Assembly (NCBI RefSeq): GCF_007833275.1
Contig: NZ_CP042241.1
Coordinates: 62,001-126,000 of the forward strand
Direction of reading: 5' to 3'
From: Salarchaeum sp. JOR-1
GTDB taxonomy: Archaea > Halobacteriota > Halobacteria > Halobacteriales > Halobacteriaceae
DNA: 64,000 nucleotides
Positions 8,175 through 16,428 of this stretch are shown piece after piece. A program made the position numbers and the translations under genes. Within the stretch, counting starts at the first letter, position 1. Every line of letters starts with the position of its first letter. The notes beneath the pieces were generated by a model that searched no databases, was not told where the DNA came from, and worked only from the letters and a program-made list of their open reading frames with translations.

Positions 8175-8396
8175 CTAATGAGAATCGTTCTCGCGGTACT
8201 CAGCGGCGCGGTCGAGCGCGGCCGATTCAGTCGCCTCGCTCACCCGCTCGTACGCCTCGCCCTCGGGCGCCTGTTGGAGTCGGTCGTACGTCACCGCCCA
8301 GTCGCCGCCCGCCGCCTCCCGGACGGAGACGACCGCGTAGCCGTCCGCGCGCTCCCACCGCCGTCCCGTGTGCGCGTCCACTTCCTGCCAGTCCAT
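8175..8396 (-). CDS. small conserved-looking haloarchaeal protein, 73 aa
   Basis: A soluble protein starting MDWQEVDAHTGRRWERADG, with a central strand set (YAVVSVREAAGGDWAVTYD) and an acidic helical end (SAALDRAAEYREN). Tyr, Trp and acidic residues alternate as in a small alpha/beta fold. The ATG at 8396 is used; the eight codons before it read poorly. No family is assigned. It lies divergently to the tautomerase gene, with about 80 bases between the two starts holding both promoters. Confidence 0.65.
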   Translation of the reverse strand: MDWQEVDAHTGRRWERADGYAVVSVREAAGGDWAVTYDRLQQAPEGEAYERVSEATESAALDRAAEYRENDSH

Positions 8397-8474
8397 ACCC
8401 GAACGCCGAGGGCCAGCCACTTAGCCCCCTCGTCGGCCGCAGGGCTATTGGCGACGTAGCCCCCGCTCCCGAGT

Positions 8475-8852
8475 ATGCCGCTACTCGCCGTCGACGCCGA
8501 CTTCGAGATAGCCGACGCGGACGCCGACGCGCTCGCGAACCGGCTCACCGCGCTCTACAGCGACCACATGGCCACCGGCACGGGCCACGTCGCCGTCGTC
8601 GTGCGCGACGACCAACACCTCTCGCTCGGCCGCGCCACCGACGGCCCCCTGTTCTTCCTGCAAGCGGACGTCCGAGAGGGCCGGTCGTTCGAGCGCCGAC
8701 GCGCGTTCGCGCTCGCCGCGATGGACGAGGCCCGCGACCGCTTCGGCGTCCCCGAACCCAATCTGAAGGTCGCGTTCACCGAACACGCCGGCGACGACCT
8801 GATGGGGTACGACCGCGTCGGCGGCGCGTGGTCGCCCGAAGAGGAGGGATGA
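8475..8852 (+). CDS. tautomerase-superfamily protein (MIF/4-OT-like)
   Basis: 125 aa. The start MPLLAVDADFEI gives Pro-1 after Met removal, the catalytic base of the tautomerase superfamily. A helix (ADALANRLTALYSDHM) and a second half (GHVAVVVRDDQHLSLGRA) follow the beta-alpha-beta pattern. The C-terminal half repeats it (RRRAFALAAMDEARDRFGVP). Two such units in one chain match MIF/CHMI-like members. The substrate is unknown; related enzymes act on keto-enol acids or degrade aromatic intermediates. The single ATG at 8475 leaves Pro in place, which supports this start. Confidence 0.75.
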   Translation: MPLLAVDADFEIADADADALANRLTALYSDHMATGTGHVAVVVRDDQHLSLGRATDGPLFFLQADVREGRSFERRRAFALAAMDEARDRFGVPEPNLKVAFTEHAGDDLMGYDRVGGAWSPEEEG

Positions 8853-8971
8853 GGTCGTCGTAGCGGGCGCGGCGCTCGTCGGCTAGCCCGGGTTCGACGC
8901 GGCCGCCGCCACCGGACGAACGCGATGGCCGGCTCCCCGGAGTGCAACGCCGCCGACTCCGTCAGCGGACT

Positions 8972-9256
8972 CTAGATGACGTCGTCGGGGTCGTGGTCGG
9001 CGCGCATCCGCTGGGCCTCGGCGGCGTACTGCTCGCGCTCGTCCGGGTCGCTCACACGACCGAGGTTCTCCGGGTCGGCGTCCACGGCGGCCGTCGTGTC
9101 GCGTCGGTCGCCGAAACTGGTGAGCGCGCGCTCCTTCCGGAAGTATCGCTCGCCGTCCGCTGTCGCGTACGTGAGGATGATGAGGTTTTGCTCATCGTCC
9201 GAGTACGTGCGTTCGACGAGCCACACGCGAACGCCCTCGCTCTCGGATTCGCTCAT
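8972..9256 (-). CDS. conserved-looking acidic protein of unknown function, 94 aa
   Basis: Starts MSESESEGVRVWLVERTYSD. The middle, NLIILTYATADGERYFRKE, reads as two beta strands around a turn. The C-terminal half is a charged helix (EREQYAAEAQRMRADHDPDD). The pattern looks like a small soluble domain and not a shadow frame, and its codon use matches the neighbours. No enzyme motif is visible. It sits about 40 bases after the reductase gene on the opposite-reading side, so it may have its own promoter. Confidence 0.65.
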   Translation of the reverse strand: MSESESEGVRVWLVERTYSDDEQNLIILTYATADGERYFRKERALTSFGDRRDTTAAVDADPENLGRVSDPDEREQYAAEAQRMRADHDPDDVI

Positions 9257-9293
9257 ACGGGAAATCGGGGACGAAAACGTAAGGCCGTACCGC

Positions 9294-10670
9294 CTAGTAC
9301 GTGTACTCGTCCTGCCGGAGCTGGACGTACCCGCCGTTCGCGAACGTCTTCTTCGTCTTCCGATAGCTCCGGTAGAGCTTGAGGCCGTGCACGCCGACGC
9401 GGGCGGTCTTCCGACTGATGAGCGACCCGCCGGTCGATTTTTCGAGGATGCGCTGGGCCACGTCGAACGTCTTGTCCCAGTCGTCGGGACCGTAGTCCGT
9501 CACTACGTCCGCGATGGCGACGTTCCGCAGGAGTTCGTCCCCGATGGCTTCCTTCCACGCCTCGTTGTACTCGTGGAGCATCTCCTCGGCGGCGTACTCG
9601 CCGGCGAGCGCGCCCGTCCGCATCGCGACGTGGTCGCCGCCCTCGTGGAACGCCGACGTGGTTCCCATCGCGCCGCCCGCCACCGCGATGTTCGCCTCCG
9701 TCGGGGAGTCGATGGGCCGCGTGCTCGAAATCGAGTACGTCTCCGTCCCCTTCGACTTCCCGTATCCCTCCTCGATGACGGGGAAGTCCGCCTCGATGTC
9801 GTACTCGTCGCCGTACACCTCTTCGAGGAGGCGGCGGATGTACTCCTTCCCCGAGGGGATGCGCTCGTCGTCCTCCCGGAGCAACCGATACTTCGACTTG
9901 TCGAAGTCGCCGATGTCCATCCCGATGGGCATCGTCAGGCCGACGCGTCCGACGTTGTCCCGGTTCGGGAAGATCCAGGGGTAGGCAGTCTCGCCCGGCA
10001 TCCACCCCCACCAGAACTTGATGTTGTGCGGCTCGAACACCTCCTCGGGGATCTTCCGGTACTCCTGGTAGGCGATGTGGTTCACCGTGCGCGGCGACAA
10101 GACCTCGGAGGCCGCGCGGTCCTCGGGGAGGTATTCATCGAGGACGGGCATCGTCACCTGTCGCTGCGGGCCGTCCGCGAGAATCACGTAGTCCGCCGCG
10201 ACCTCGCTCCCGTCCGCGAGCGTGAGCGTGTGCGACGGCGTCCCGGAGAGGTCGGTGTCGACGTTCCGCACGCTCGTTCCGACGCGGTACTCCGCGCCCG
10301 CGTCCTCGGCGCGGCTGCGGAGCCAGTCGTCGAGGCGCGCGCGGTGGAACGTGAACCCGAACGCGTCGTAGGAGGACTCGATGCCGGTTCGGTCTAGTTC
10401 CATCGTCTCGGTCGGCCCGATGAACTCCGCCTTGTCGAGGCGCTGCTGGTAGACGCCCTCGGGCATCGCGTCGACGTCCAGTTGCGCGATGTCCACCCAG
10501 TAGTCGAGGAAGCCCGCGGCGTCCGTCGAATCCGGCCCCAGTTCGGGACGGTCAGCGCGCGGCACGCCCTTCTCGAACACCACGGCGTCAGCGCCGTGCT
10601 CCGCCGCCGCTCGGGCGGCCGACGACCCGGCCGGCCCGCCGCCGACGACCGCTACGTCCACTCGTTGCAT
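9294..10670 (-). CDS. geranylgeranyl reductase-family flavoprotein
   Basis: 458 aa. The Rossmann FAD motif is at the very start (VAVVGGGPAGSSAARAAAEH). A second dinucleotide motif follows at YVILADGPQ, and the FAD/substrate region is NIAVAGGAMGTTSAFHEGGD. The family hydrogenates isoprenoid double bonds; in archaea this saturates membrane ether-lipid chains, and in haloarchaea also menaquinone side chains. It is larger than many such enzymes because of a C-terminal helical extension rich in Lys (YRSYRKTKKTF). Start ATG at 10670, with the box ACTTTTAAC at about -27. Lipid versus quinone substrate cannot be told. Confidence 0.85.
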   Translation of the reverse strand: MQRVDVAVVGGGPAGSSAARAAAEHGADAVVFEKGVPRADRPELGPDSTDAAGFLDYWVDIAQLDVDAMPEGVYQQRLDKAEFIGPTETMELDRTGIESSYDAFGFTFHRARLDDWLRSRAEDAGAEYRVGTSVRNVDTDLSGTPSHTLTLADGSEVAADYVILADGPQRQVTMPVLDEYLPEDRAASEVLSPRTVNHIAYQEYRKIPEEVFEPHNIKFWWGWMPGETAYPWIFPNRDNVGRVGLTMPIGMDIGDFDKSKYRLLREDDERIPSGKEYIRRLLEEVYGDEYDIEADFPVIEEGYGKSKGTETYSISSTRPIDSPTEANIAVAGGAMGTTSAFHEGGDHVAMRTGALAGEYAAEEMLHEYNEAWKEAIGDELLRNVAIADVVTDYGPDDWDKTFDVAQRILEKSTGGSLISRKTARVGVHGLKLYRSYRKTKKTFANGGYVQLRQDEYTY

Positions 10671-10751
10671 ACTCCGACATTCGGATACGACGTTAAAAGT
10701 ATTCGAGATTTGTGGAAGTCACCACGGGGTTTACGTGACAGTCCGCCGATA

Positions 10752-10769
10752 CCCCTGTATGGACAGGGG
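10752..10769. promoter_or_regulatory. inverted repeat around the start codon of the next gene
   Basis: CCCCTGT-ATGG-ACAGGGG is a perfect 7-base stem with the start codon of the 10759 gene in the loop. If transcription begins upstream, the start would be presented in a hairpin loop. If the mRNA is leaderless, the repeat acts only as DNA. Either way it could bear on initiation. Confidence 0.35.
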
Positions 10770-10956
10770 GCGCGCCATCTACCGGTTCGCGGAACTCTAC
10801 GTCGCGACGCTCGTGGTCGCCGCGCTCCTCACCGCCGGCTGGCTCGTCCTCCCGAACATCGCCGGCGCGCCCGAACTCGCCGGCGTCTGGTTCGCCGTCG
10901 GCGGCTTCGGCGTTCTCGTCCTGTTCACCATCGGCGTGGGATACCTCACGCGGTAG
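10759..10956 (+). CDS. small two-helix membrane protein, 65 aa
   Basis: Starts MDRGRAIYRFAELYVATLVV. Two hydrophobic segments are clear: about residues 13-31 (LYVATLVVAALLTAGWLVL) and 39-61 (LAGVWFAVGGFGVLVLFTIG). The ATG at 10759 was preferred to an upstream start because the added residues (TVRRYPC) are atypical. No family is known to me. It ends one base before the stop of glutamate dehydrogenase on the other strand, so the two are tightly convergent. Confidence 0.65.
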   Translation: MDRGRAIYRFAELYVATLVVAALLTAGWLVLPNIAGAPELAGVWFAVGGFGVLVLFTIGVGYLTR

Positions 10957-10957
10957 C

Positions 10958-12205
10958 TCACGGGAACAGCCCGCGGTACTCGTGCGCGCTCGCGACGCGC
11001 TCCATCGCGATGGTGTACGCGGCGGTGCGGAGGTCGGGGATGTCCTTCTCGTCGTAGACGCCGACCATCTCGTCGAACGCCATCGTCATGCGGTCGCGGA
11101 GGTCGTCGTTCACGTCCTGGAGATCCCAGGAGTACTGCTGGGTGTTCTGCACCCACTCCAGGTAGGAGACGATGACGCCGCCCGCGTTCGCGAGAATGTC
11201 GGGGACGACGGGAATGTCGCGCTCGACGAGCACGCTGGACGCGTCGAACGTCGTCGGGCCGTTCGCCGCCTCGATAACCACGTCCGCGCGCAGGTCCTCG
11301 GCGACCTCGGTGGTGATGACGTCCTCGATGGCGGCGGGGATGAGGGCGTTCACGTCGAGGCGGAGGAGGTCGTCGTTCGAGATGCGCTTTGCGTTCTCGT
11401 ACTCGGAGAACGTCTTCCCGTCCGCGACGTGCGCGGCCACGTCCCCGATGTCGAGGCCGTCCGGGTCGTAGATACCGCCGGTCACGTCGCTGACGGCGAC
11501 GACGTTCGCGCCGCGCTCGGTGAGGAGTTGGGCGGCGACGCTGCCGACGTTCCCGAAGCCCTGGATGGCGATACTCGCGCCGTCGAGGTCGGCGTCGAGG
11601 TACTGGAACGTCTCCTCGGTGATGATGGTGACGCCGCGGCCGGTCGCCTCGACGCGGCCCGCGGTTCCGCCGATTTCGAGCGGCTTGCCGGTGACGACGT
11701 TCGGCACCGCGTACCCCTGGTAGACGGAGTACGTGTCCATGATCCACGCCATCGTCCGGGCGTCCGTGTTGATGTCGGGCGCGGGAATGTCCATCTCGGG
11801 GCCGATCATGCGGCGGATGCCCTCGGTGTAGCGGCGGGTGAGCTGTTCGATTTCGCGGTCGGAGAGCTCCTTGGGTTCGCAGACGATACCGCCCTTCGCG
11901 CCGCCGAACGGGAGGTCGACGAGCGCGGTCTTCCACGTCATCCAGCCCGCGAGCGCCTCGACTTCCCCCATGGAGACGCCGGGGTGGTAGCGGATGCCGC
12001 CCTTGTAGGGGCCGCGGGAGCTGTCGAACTGGCAGCGGTAGCCGTCGTACACCTCGACGTGCCCGTCGTCGTGCTCGACGGGGAGACTGACTTTCTGCGT
12101 GCGCTCCGGCGACTTGAGGCGTTCGTAGATGTTGTCGGGGATGTCAACGTACTCGCGGGCGCGATCCATCTGCGCCAGCATGTTGTCGAGCGGACTGTCT
12201 GCCAT
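10958..12205 (-). CDS. gdh: glutamate dehydrogenase
   Basis: 415 aa, the normal length for hexameric archaeal GDH. The enzyme interconverts glutamate with 2-oxoglutarate and ammonia. Motifs: GGIRYHPGVS, the catalytic lysine in PFGGAKGGI, the substrate segment DIPAPDINTD, the NAD(P) fold with GFGNVGS, and NAGGVIVSYLEWVQN near the end. Whether it uses NAD or NADP is not decided here. The start at 12205 has the box CCTTATGG at about -27, so the 55-residue Arg-rich extension was rejected. Several GDH paralogues are common in haloarchaea, so the B or other number cannot be set. Confidence 0.95.
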   Translation of the reverse strand: MADSPLDNMLAQMDRAREYVDIPDNIYERLKSPERTQKVSLPVEHDDGHVEVYDGYRCQFDSSRGPYKGGIRYHPGVSMGEVEALAGWMTWKTALVDLPFGGAKGGIVCEPKELSDREIEQLTRRYTEGIRRMIGPEMDIPAPDINTDARTMAWIMDTYSVYQGYAVPNVVTGKPLEIGGTAGRVEATGRGVTIITEETFQYLDADLDGASIAIQGFGNVGSVAAQLLTERGANVVAVSDVTGGIYDPDGLDIGDVAAHVADGKTFSEYENAKRISNDDLLRLDVNALIPAAIEDVITTEVAEDLRADVVIEAANGPTTFDASSVLVERDIPVVPDILANAGGVIVSYLEWVQNTQQYSWDLQDVNDDLRDRMTMAFDEMVGVYDEKDIPDLRTAAYTIAMERVASAHEYRGLFP

Positions 12206-12244
12206 GCCGGTAAGGCTTACACGAACCCATAAGGGTATGTCGGA

Positions 12245-12282
12245 CCTCCGCCCGCTGTGTGAAGGAGTGGCTCGGGCGGAGG
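12245..12282. promoter_or_regulatory. long inverted repeat behind the gdh promoter
   Basis: CCTCCGCCCG (12245-12254) and CGGGCGGAGG (12273-12282) form a perfect 10-base inverted repeat with an 18-base spacer. It lies 40-77 bases upstream of the gdh start and behind its TATA box. It is therefore more likely a protein-binding site than part of the mRNA. Together with 12433-12466, it is the only structure seen in the 302-base gap between gdh and the phosphodiesterase gene. Confidence 0.5.
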
Positions 12283-12432
12283 CTGGTAGACACTGTGCCC
12301 CTCGTGGAACGGCGACCAAGCCCATCCGCGCGGTCGTTCGCGGCACCGGGGTGTTCCGCGACGACCGCACTCGGTCGGCGCTCCACGGCTATGCGGAGGG
12401 GTCGTCGGACGTTATAGGGCCGTGATAGTCCG

Positions 12433-12466
12433 GACCGTTCAGACCGTTCACCGGCCGTGAACGGTC
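12433..12466. promoter_or_regulatory. triple GACCGTTCA element
   Basis: Two head-to-tail copies of GACCGTTCA (12433-12441 and 12442-12450) are followed, after a short spacer, by an inverted copy. The pair GACCGTTCAC-CGGCC-GTGAACGGTC (12442-12466) is a perfect 10-base stem. The element ends about 10 bases before the probable TATA box (CGCTTTGAG, about 12477-12485) of the phosphodiesterase gene at 12508. The layout fits cooperative binding of a dimeric regulator. Confidence 0.5.
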
Positions 12467-12507
12467 GCGCCGACAACGCTTTGAGCGCCCGCGCCCGTGT
12501 TCGAGAT

Positions 12508-13230
12508 ATGCTGGGTCGCGCCCTCGGAACGGTCGTCGAGCGCGCGCTCGACAGGCTTCCGAGGCCAGCGGCGCGCGGCGTCCGCCTCGTCGCCCACAGA
12601 GGGTTCGCGAGCGTCAACCCCGAGAACACCACGCACGCCGTGACGCGAACCGGCGGCGCGGACGCGGTGGAGGTGGACGTGCGGCGCGCGGCGTCGGGCG
12701 AGGTCGTGGTGTGTCACGACGCGACCGTCGACCGCGTCACCGACGGCACGGGCCGCGTCGCACAGTTGAGCGCCCGCGAACTCGACGGGCTGTCCGTGCT
12801 CGACAGCGGCGCGGGCGTCCCGACGCTCGACGCGCTGCTCGACGCGGTGCCCGACCGCGTGGCCGTGAACGTCGAGCTGAAGGAGCGCGGCCTCGGGAGC
12901 GACGTGGACGCCGCCGCCGAGCGCGTCGAGAACGACGTGTGGGTGTCCGCGTTCGACCCGGTCGCGCTCCGAGACGCCGCCCTTCCCAGGGCGCTCCTCT
13001 TCGACCGCAACCCGCGGGAGAACCTCGCGGTCGCCGACGAACTCGACTGCGTCGCCGTCCACCCGAGCGTCGCGCTCTGCCTCGGCACGCGCACCGTCCA
13101 CCGGGCGCACGCTCGCGGATTCGCCGTGAACGCGTGGACGGTCGACTCTCCCGGGGTCGCGTGGGCGCTCGCCCGCCGAGGCGTGGACGGCGTCATCGCC
13201 GACCGGCCGAACGTGGTGCGTCAACCCTAA
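12508..13230 (+). CDS. glycerophosphodiester phosphodiesterase
   Basis: 240 aa. The GDPD TIM-barrel signature is present: LVAHRGFASVNPENT (catalytic His and Arg, about residues 30-44), then a metal Glu and Asp in AVEVDVRRA, and the second catalytic His in VVVCHDATVDRVTDGTG. The end has NAWTVDSP and GVDGVIADRPN, typical of the family. It cleaves glycerophosphodiesters to glycerol phosphate and an alcohol, giving phosphate and glycerol salvage. No signal peptide is seen, so it is probably cytoplasmic. Start ATG at 12508 with a T/A box at about -27 and the repeated operator-like element just upstream. Confidence 0.92.
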   Translation: MLGRALGTVVERALDRLPRPAARGVRLVAHRGFASVNPENTTHAVTRTGGADAVEVDVRRAASGEVVVCHDATVDRVTDGTGRVAQLSARELDGLSVLDSGAGVPTLDALLDAVPDRVAVNVELKERGLGSDVDAAAERVENDVWVSAFDPVALRDAALPRALLFDRNPRENLAVADELDCVAVHPSVALCLGTRTVHRAHARGFAVNAWTVDSPGVAWALARRGVDGVIADRPNVVRQP

Positions 13231-13255
13231 ATCCGGGAATCGCTCAGTCCGGGGT

Positions 13256-14005
13256 ATGCGAATCGAGAACTCGTTCATCGCCGCCGACGGCGTGGGCGAG
13301 AAGACGGAACGACGCCTCTGGCGCGAGGGCGCGACCCACTGGGACGAGTTCGATCCCAGGATGGTCGGCGAGAAGACGGGCGAACGCATCCAGTCATACA
13401 TCCGGGACGCGCGGCGCGCGCTCGACAGCGAAAACACTCGAGTGCTCGCCGACACGCTTCCCTCGGGCAGCCTGTGGCGGCTCTACGAGAACGTCCGCGA
13501 CGACGCGGCGTTCTTCGACATCGAGACGACCGGACTGGACGCCGCGACGAACGACGTGACGACGGTGAGCGTCCACCGCGGCGGCGACACCACCACGCTC
13601 GTGCAGGGCCGCGACCTCACGGTGGACGCGCTCGAACGCGAACTCGCGGACGCGTCGATGCTCGTCTCCTTCAACGGCAAACGCTTCGACCAGCCGTTCC
13701 TCGAGACGAACTTCGACCTCGACCTCGACACGCCCCACCTCGACCTCATGTACCTCTGCAAGCGACTCGGCCTCTCGGGCGGCCTCAAGGAGATCGAGAG
13801 CGACCTCGGCGTCGGCCGCGAGGGCGTGGAGGACGTGGACGGGCGGGAGGCCGTTCGACTCTGGAAGCGGTACCAGCGACGGGGCGACGACGCCGCGCTC
13901 GACCGCCTCGTGAAGTACAACCGCCTGGACACCGAGAACCTCCGCGTCATCCTCGACGACGTGTCCGGCCGCCTGCACGACGACGTGTTCGCGCGTCACG
14001 TCTGA
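13256..14005 (+). CDS. RNase H-like 3'-5' exonuclease domain protein (YprB type)
   Basis: 249 aa. The first 60 residues look like a short helix-hairpin-helix or DNA-contact region (GVGEKTERRLWREGATHWDE). The rest is a DEDD-type nuclease: DIETTGLDAATNDVTTVSVH (motif I, DxE), LVSFNGKRFDQPFLETNFD (motif II) and VKYNRLDTENLRVIL (motif III, YxxxD). Proteins of this sort (RNase_H_2, YprB-like) are assumed to act in DNA repair or processing. The gene starts 25 bases after the phosphodiesterase stop, so they may be co-transcribed. Start ATG at 13256. Confidence 0.8.
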   Translation: MRIENSFIAADGVGEKTERRLWREGATHWDEFDPRMVGEKTGERIQSYIRDARRALDSENTRVLADTLPSGSLWRLYENVRDDAAFFDIETTGLDAATNDVTTVSVHRGGDTTTLVQGRDLTVDALERELADASMLVSFNGKRFDQPFLETNFDLDLDTPHLDLMYLCKRLGLSGGLKEIESDLGVGREGVEDVDGREAVRLWKRYQRRGDDAALDRLVKYNRLDTENLRVILDDVSGRLHDDVFARHV

Positions 14006-14065
14006 TTCCCGGTTTCGAAGAACGTACCAGATTCCCCTTAGGGCCGTAGCGCCAACGATTGCGTA

Positions 14066-15325
14066 ATGTCTCAGGACCGACGCGGCATCCCGCGACGGGA
14101 GTTCGTGAAGTCCGCGGTCGCCATCGGCGGCGCGTCCGCGCTCGCGGCGTGTCTCGACCGCTCACCCGAGCCGATTCCGACGGGGACGACCGACCTCTCG
14201 ACGCTCCCGGAGCGCCAGCACGCGTGGAACGACGTACTCGACATCGACGACGCGGGGAACCCGCTGAACGCCCGCCACCACCTCCTCCTCCTCCTCGACT
14301 ACACCGGCGACGGAACGCCGAGCGACGGCGACCGCGAGACCGTCGAGTCGGCGCTCCGGTCGCTGGAGCGGGCGTACGAACGCAGCAACGAGGGCTTGCT
14401 GTTCACGCTCGGGTACTCGCGGGCGTACTTCGACCGGTACGACGCCGCGCCCGCGGGCGTCGACCTCCCGCGGCCGGAGGCGCTCGCGCCGTTCGAGAAC
14501 CCCGACCCCGACACGCCCGACGCGATACTCCACCTCGCGAGCGACCGCGGGGACGCCCTCCTCGGAGCCGAAGAAGCGCTCCGCGGGAATCAGTCGACGG
14601 CGAACGGCGTCGAGACGACGAGCTGGGAGGACGTGTTCACGGTCGCCGACCGCCGTACCGGCTTCGTCGGGAGCGGCCTGCCCGCCGAGCACGACGACGT
14701 GTCCGGCGTTCCCGATGGCGCAGTGGACGAGGACGCTCCGCTCTACATGGGGTTCAAGTCGGGGTTCCGGGGCTCGCAGGCGAGCGAGGATCGCGTCACC
14801 ATCCAGTCCGGGCCGTTCGCGGGTGGTGCGACTGAACACGCGAGCTACATCGAACTCAACCTCGACCAGTGGTACGAGCAGGACTCGCGCTACCAGCGCG
14901 TCGCGAAGATGTTCTGTCCCGCGCACGCCGAGAACGACCGCGTCGAGGGCGTCGGGGAGAACTTGGGCGCGAGCAACGGCGTCGCGTCCTGCGAGAAACC
15001 GGAGAAGACGGCGCGCGAGGACGGCGTCGTCGGGCACTCCCAGAAGATGGCGGGCGTGCGCGAGGACGGGTCGCCGCTCATCATCCGCCGCGACTTCGAC
15101 TCCACGGACGGCGGGCGCGCCGGCCTCCACTTCGTCAGCCTGCAGCGCGAGATCGGCGACTTCGTCGAGACCCGCGAAGCGATGAACGGGACGGACGTCA
15201 CCGAGGAGTCCGCGGTCGGCCAGCGAAACAATAACGGGATCCTCCAGTACATGAACGTCGTGAGTCGCGGGAACTACCTGCTGCCGCCGCGCTCGCGGCG
15301 CGCGCTTCCGGAGGCGGAGCCATGA
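14066..15325 (+). CDS. Tat-exported DyP-peroxidase-like lipoprotein
   Basis: 419 aa. A twin-arginine signal (PRREF, Arg10-Arg11) leads to a lipobox LAAC with Cys29, so it should be a Tat lipoprotein outside the membrane. The body follows the EfeB/DyP fold. Matching segments are YMGFKSGFRG at 227-236, GHSQKM with a likely haem-ligand His324, LIIRRDF with the conserved Arg (338-344) and GLHFVSLQREIGDFVETR. In active DyP enzymes the GxxDG motif supplies the distal Asp. Here it reads GFKSG, with Ser232. A normal peroxidase reaction is therefore doubtful, and haem or iron handling is an alternative. It overlaps the next lipoprotein gene by 4 bases. The box CCCCTTAGGG is at about -27. Confidence 0.75.
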   Translation: MSQDRRGIPRREFVKSAVAIGGASALAACLDRSPEPIPTGTTDLSTLPERQHAWNDVLDIDDAGNPLNARHHLLLLLDYTGDGTPSDGDRETVESALRSLERAYERSNEGLLFTLGYSRAYFDRYDAAPAGVDLPRPEALAPFENPDPDTPDAILHLASDRGDALLGAEEALRGNQSTANGVETTSWEDVFTVADRRTGFVGSGLPAEHDDVSGVPDGAVDEDAPLYMGFKSGFRGSQASEDRVTIQSGPFAGGATEHASYIELNLDQWYEQDSRYQRVAKMFCPAHAENDRVEGVGENLGASNGVASCEKPEKTAREDGVVGHSQKMAGVREDGSPLIIRRDFDSTDGGRAGLHFVSLQREIGDFVETREAMNGTDVTEESAVGQRNNNGILQYMNVVSRGNYLLPPRSRRALPEAEP

Positions 15326-16389
15326 ACCGCCGTCGCTTCCTCGCGGCCGCCGGCGCGGCGAGCACGGCGGGGCTCGCGGGCTGTCTGGACGCGCTCGGGT
15401 TCGGCCGACAGTCCTCGCCGTACGCGCCGCCGCTCCTCGAAGACCGACCCAGCGCCGTCTACTACCCGACGCACGTCGAGGGGATGAAGTCGTTCGGCAT
15501 GGCCAGCGACGGCCCCTACAAGTGCGCGTTGACGTACAGCTACCCGCACCGGTTCTGGCTCGTCACGAGTAATCCCGACGACCCGACGAACAAAGTCGAG
15601 ATTCGGAGCGGGGATTCGATTCACGTGATGCCCGTCGTCTGGCACGAGGAGACGGGCGTCGTGCCGCCCGCGGCGAACCCGCAAGTGACGTTCGCGCTCG
15701 CGGACGGCGAGGAGTCCGCGCCGTCGGTGTCGCCGTGGCCGATGATCTCCCAGCCGATGGGCGTTCACTTCGGAGATAACGTCGCGCTCCCCCGGAACGG
15801 CGACTACACCGCGACCGTCAGCGTCGCGTTCGGCGCCACCGAACGCACCGGCGTGCTCGCCGACGCCCCCGACACCGCCGAGTTCGAGTTCGAATTCACC
15901 TACCTCAAAGAACGCGTCGACACCATCTCCTATCGAACGCTCGACAACGCGGGCGAGCGCGGCGCGGTCGACCCGATGAAGATGGAGATGGTGCCGACGG
16001 CCCAGCTCGACGCCCCCGAGGACATGCGTGGATCCTTGTACGGAACGGGAACGAGTGGCGACGCGACGGTGCCCGTACTCGTCGTCGACAGCGCCGCGCG
16101 GTTCGGCGGCCGCGAGTCCGAGAGCTACCTCGTCGTCTCCCCGCGCACGCCGTACAACCGCTTCCCGCTCCCGATGGCGTCCGTCTCCGCCCGCGCGAGC
16201 GCCGAGGGCGAAGTCGTCCACGACGGCCCGCTGACCGCGACGCTCGACCCCGAGCTCGGCTACCACTACGGCGCGCCCGTCAGCGAACCCCCGGACTCCG
16301 TCGAGGTGTCGTTCGACGCGCCGCCGCAGGTCGCGCGCCACGAGGGCTACGAGACCGCGTTCCTCGACATGCCCACCGTGTCGGTGTAG
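15322..16389 (+). CDS. lipoprotein with P19/Tp34-like iron-transport domain
   Basis: 355 aa. The signal is twin-Arg (NRRRFLAAAG) with lipobox LAGC, Cys21. The first half resembles periplasmic iron/copper-binding proteins of the P19/Tp34 group: YPTHVEGMKSFGMASDGPY (about residues 48-66), SYPHRFWLV and SIHVMPVVWHEETG carry clustered His and Met that could bind metal (His51, Met55, Met60, His76, His101, Met103, His108). The second half (from about 195) repeats a beta-rich domain. It overlaps the DyP-like gene (ATGA), so the two are surely one operon. P19 proteins pair with FTR1/EfeU permeases in bacteria; none is visible here. The family call is by motif only. Confidence 0.7.
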   Translation: MNRRRFLAAAGAASTAGLAGCLDALGFGRQSSPYAPPLLEDRPSAVYYPTHVEGMKSFGMASDGPYKCALTYSYPHRFWLVTSNPDDPTNKVEIRSGDSIHVMPVVWHEETGVVPPAANPQVTFALADGEESAPSVSPWPMISQPMGVHFGDNVALPRNGDYTATVSVAFGATERTGVLADAPDTAEFEFEFTYLKERVDTISYRTLDNAGERGAVDPMKMEMVPTAQLDAPEDMRGSLYGTGTSGDATVPVLVVDSAARFGGRESESYLVVSPRTPYNRFPLPMASVSARASAEGEVVHDGPLTATLDPELGYHYGAPVSEPPDSVEVSFDAPPQVARHEGYETAFLDMPTVSV

Positions 16390-16428
16390 TTTCAGGGAGT
16401 TCAAGCCCTTCGACGCGTACTACTCGAT

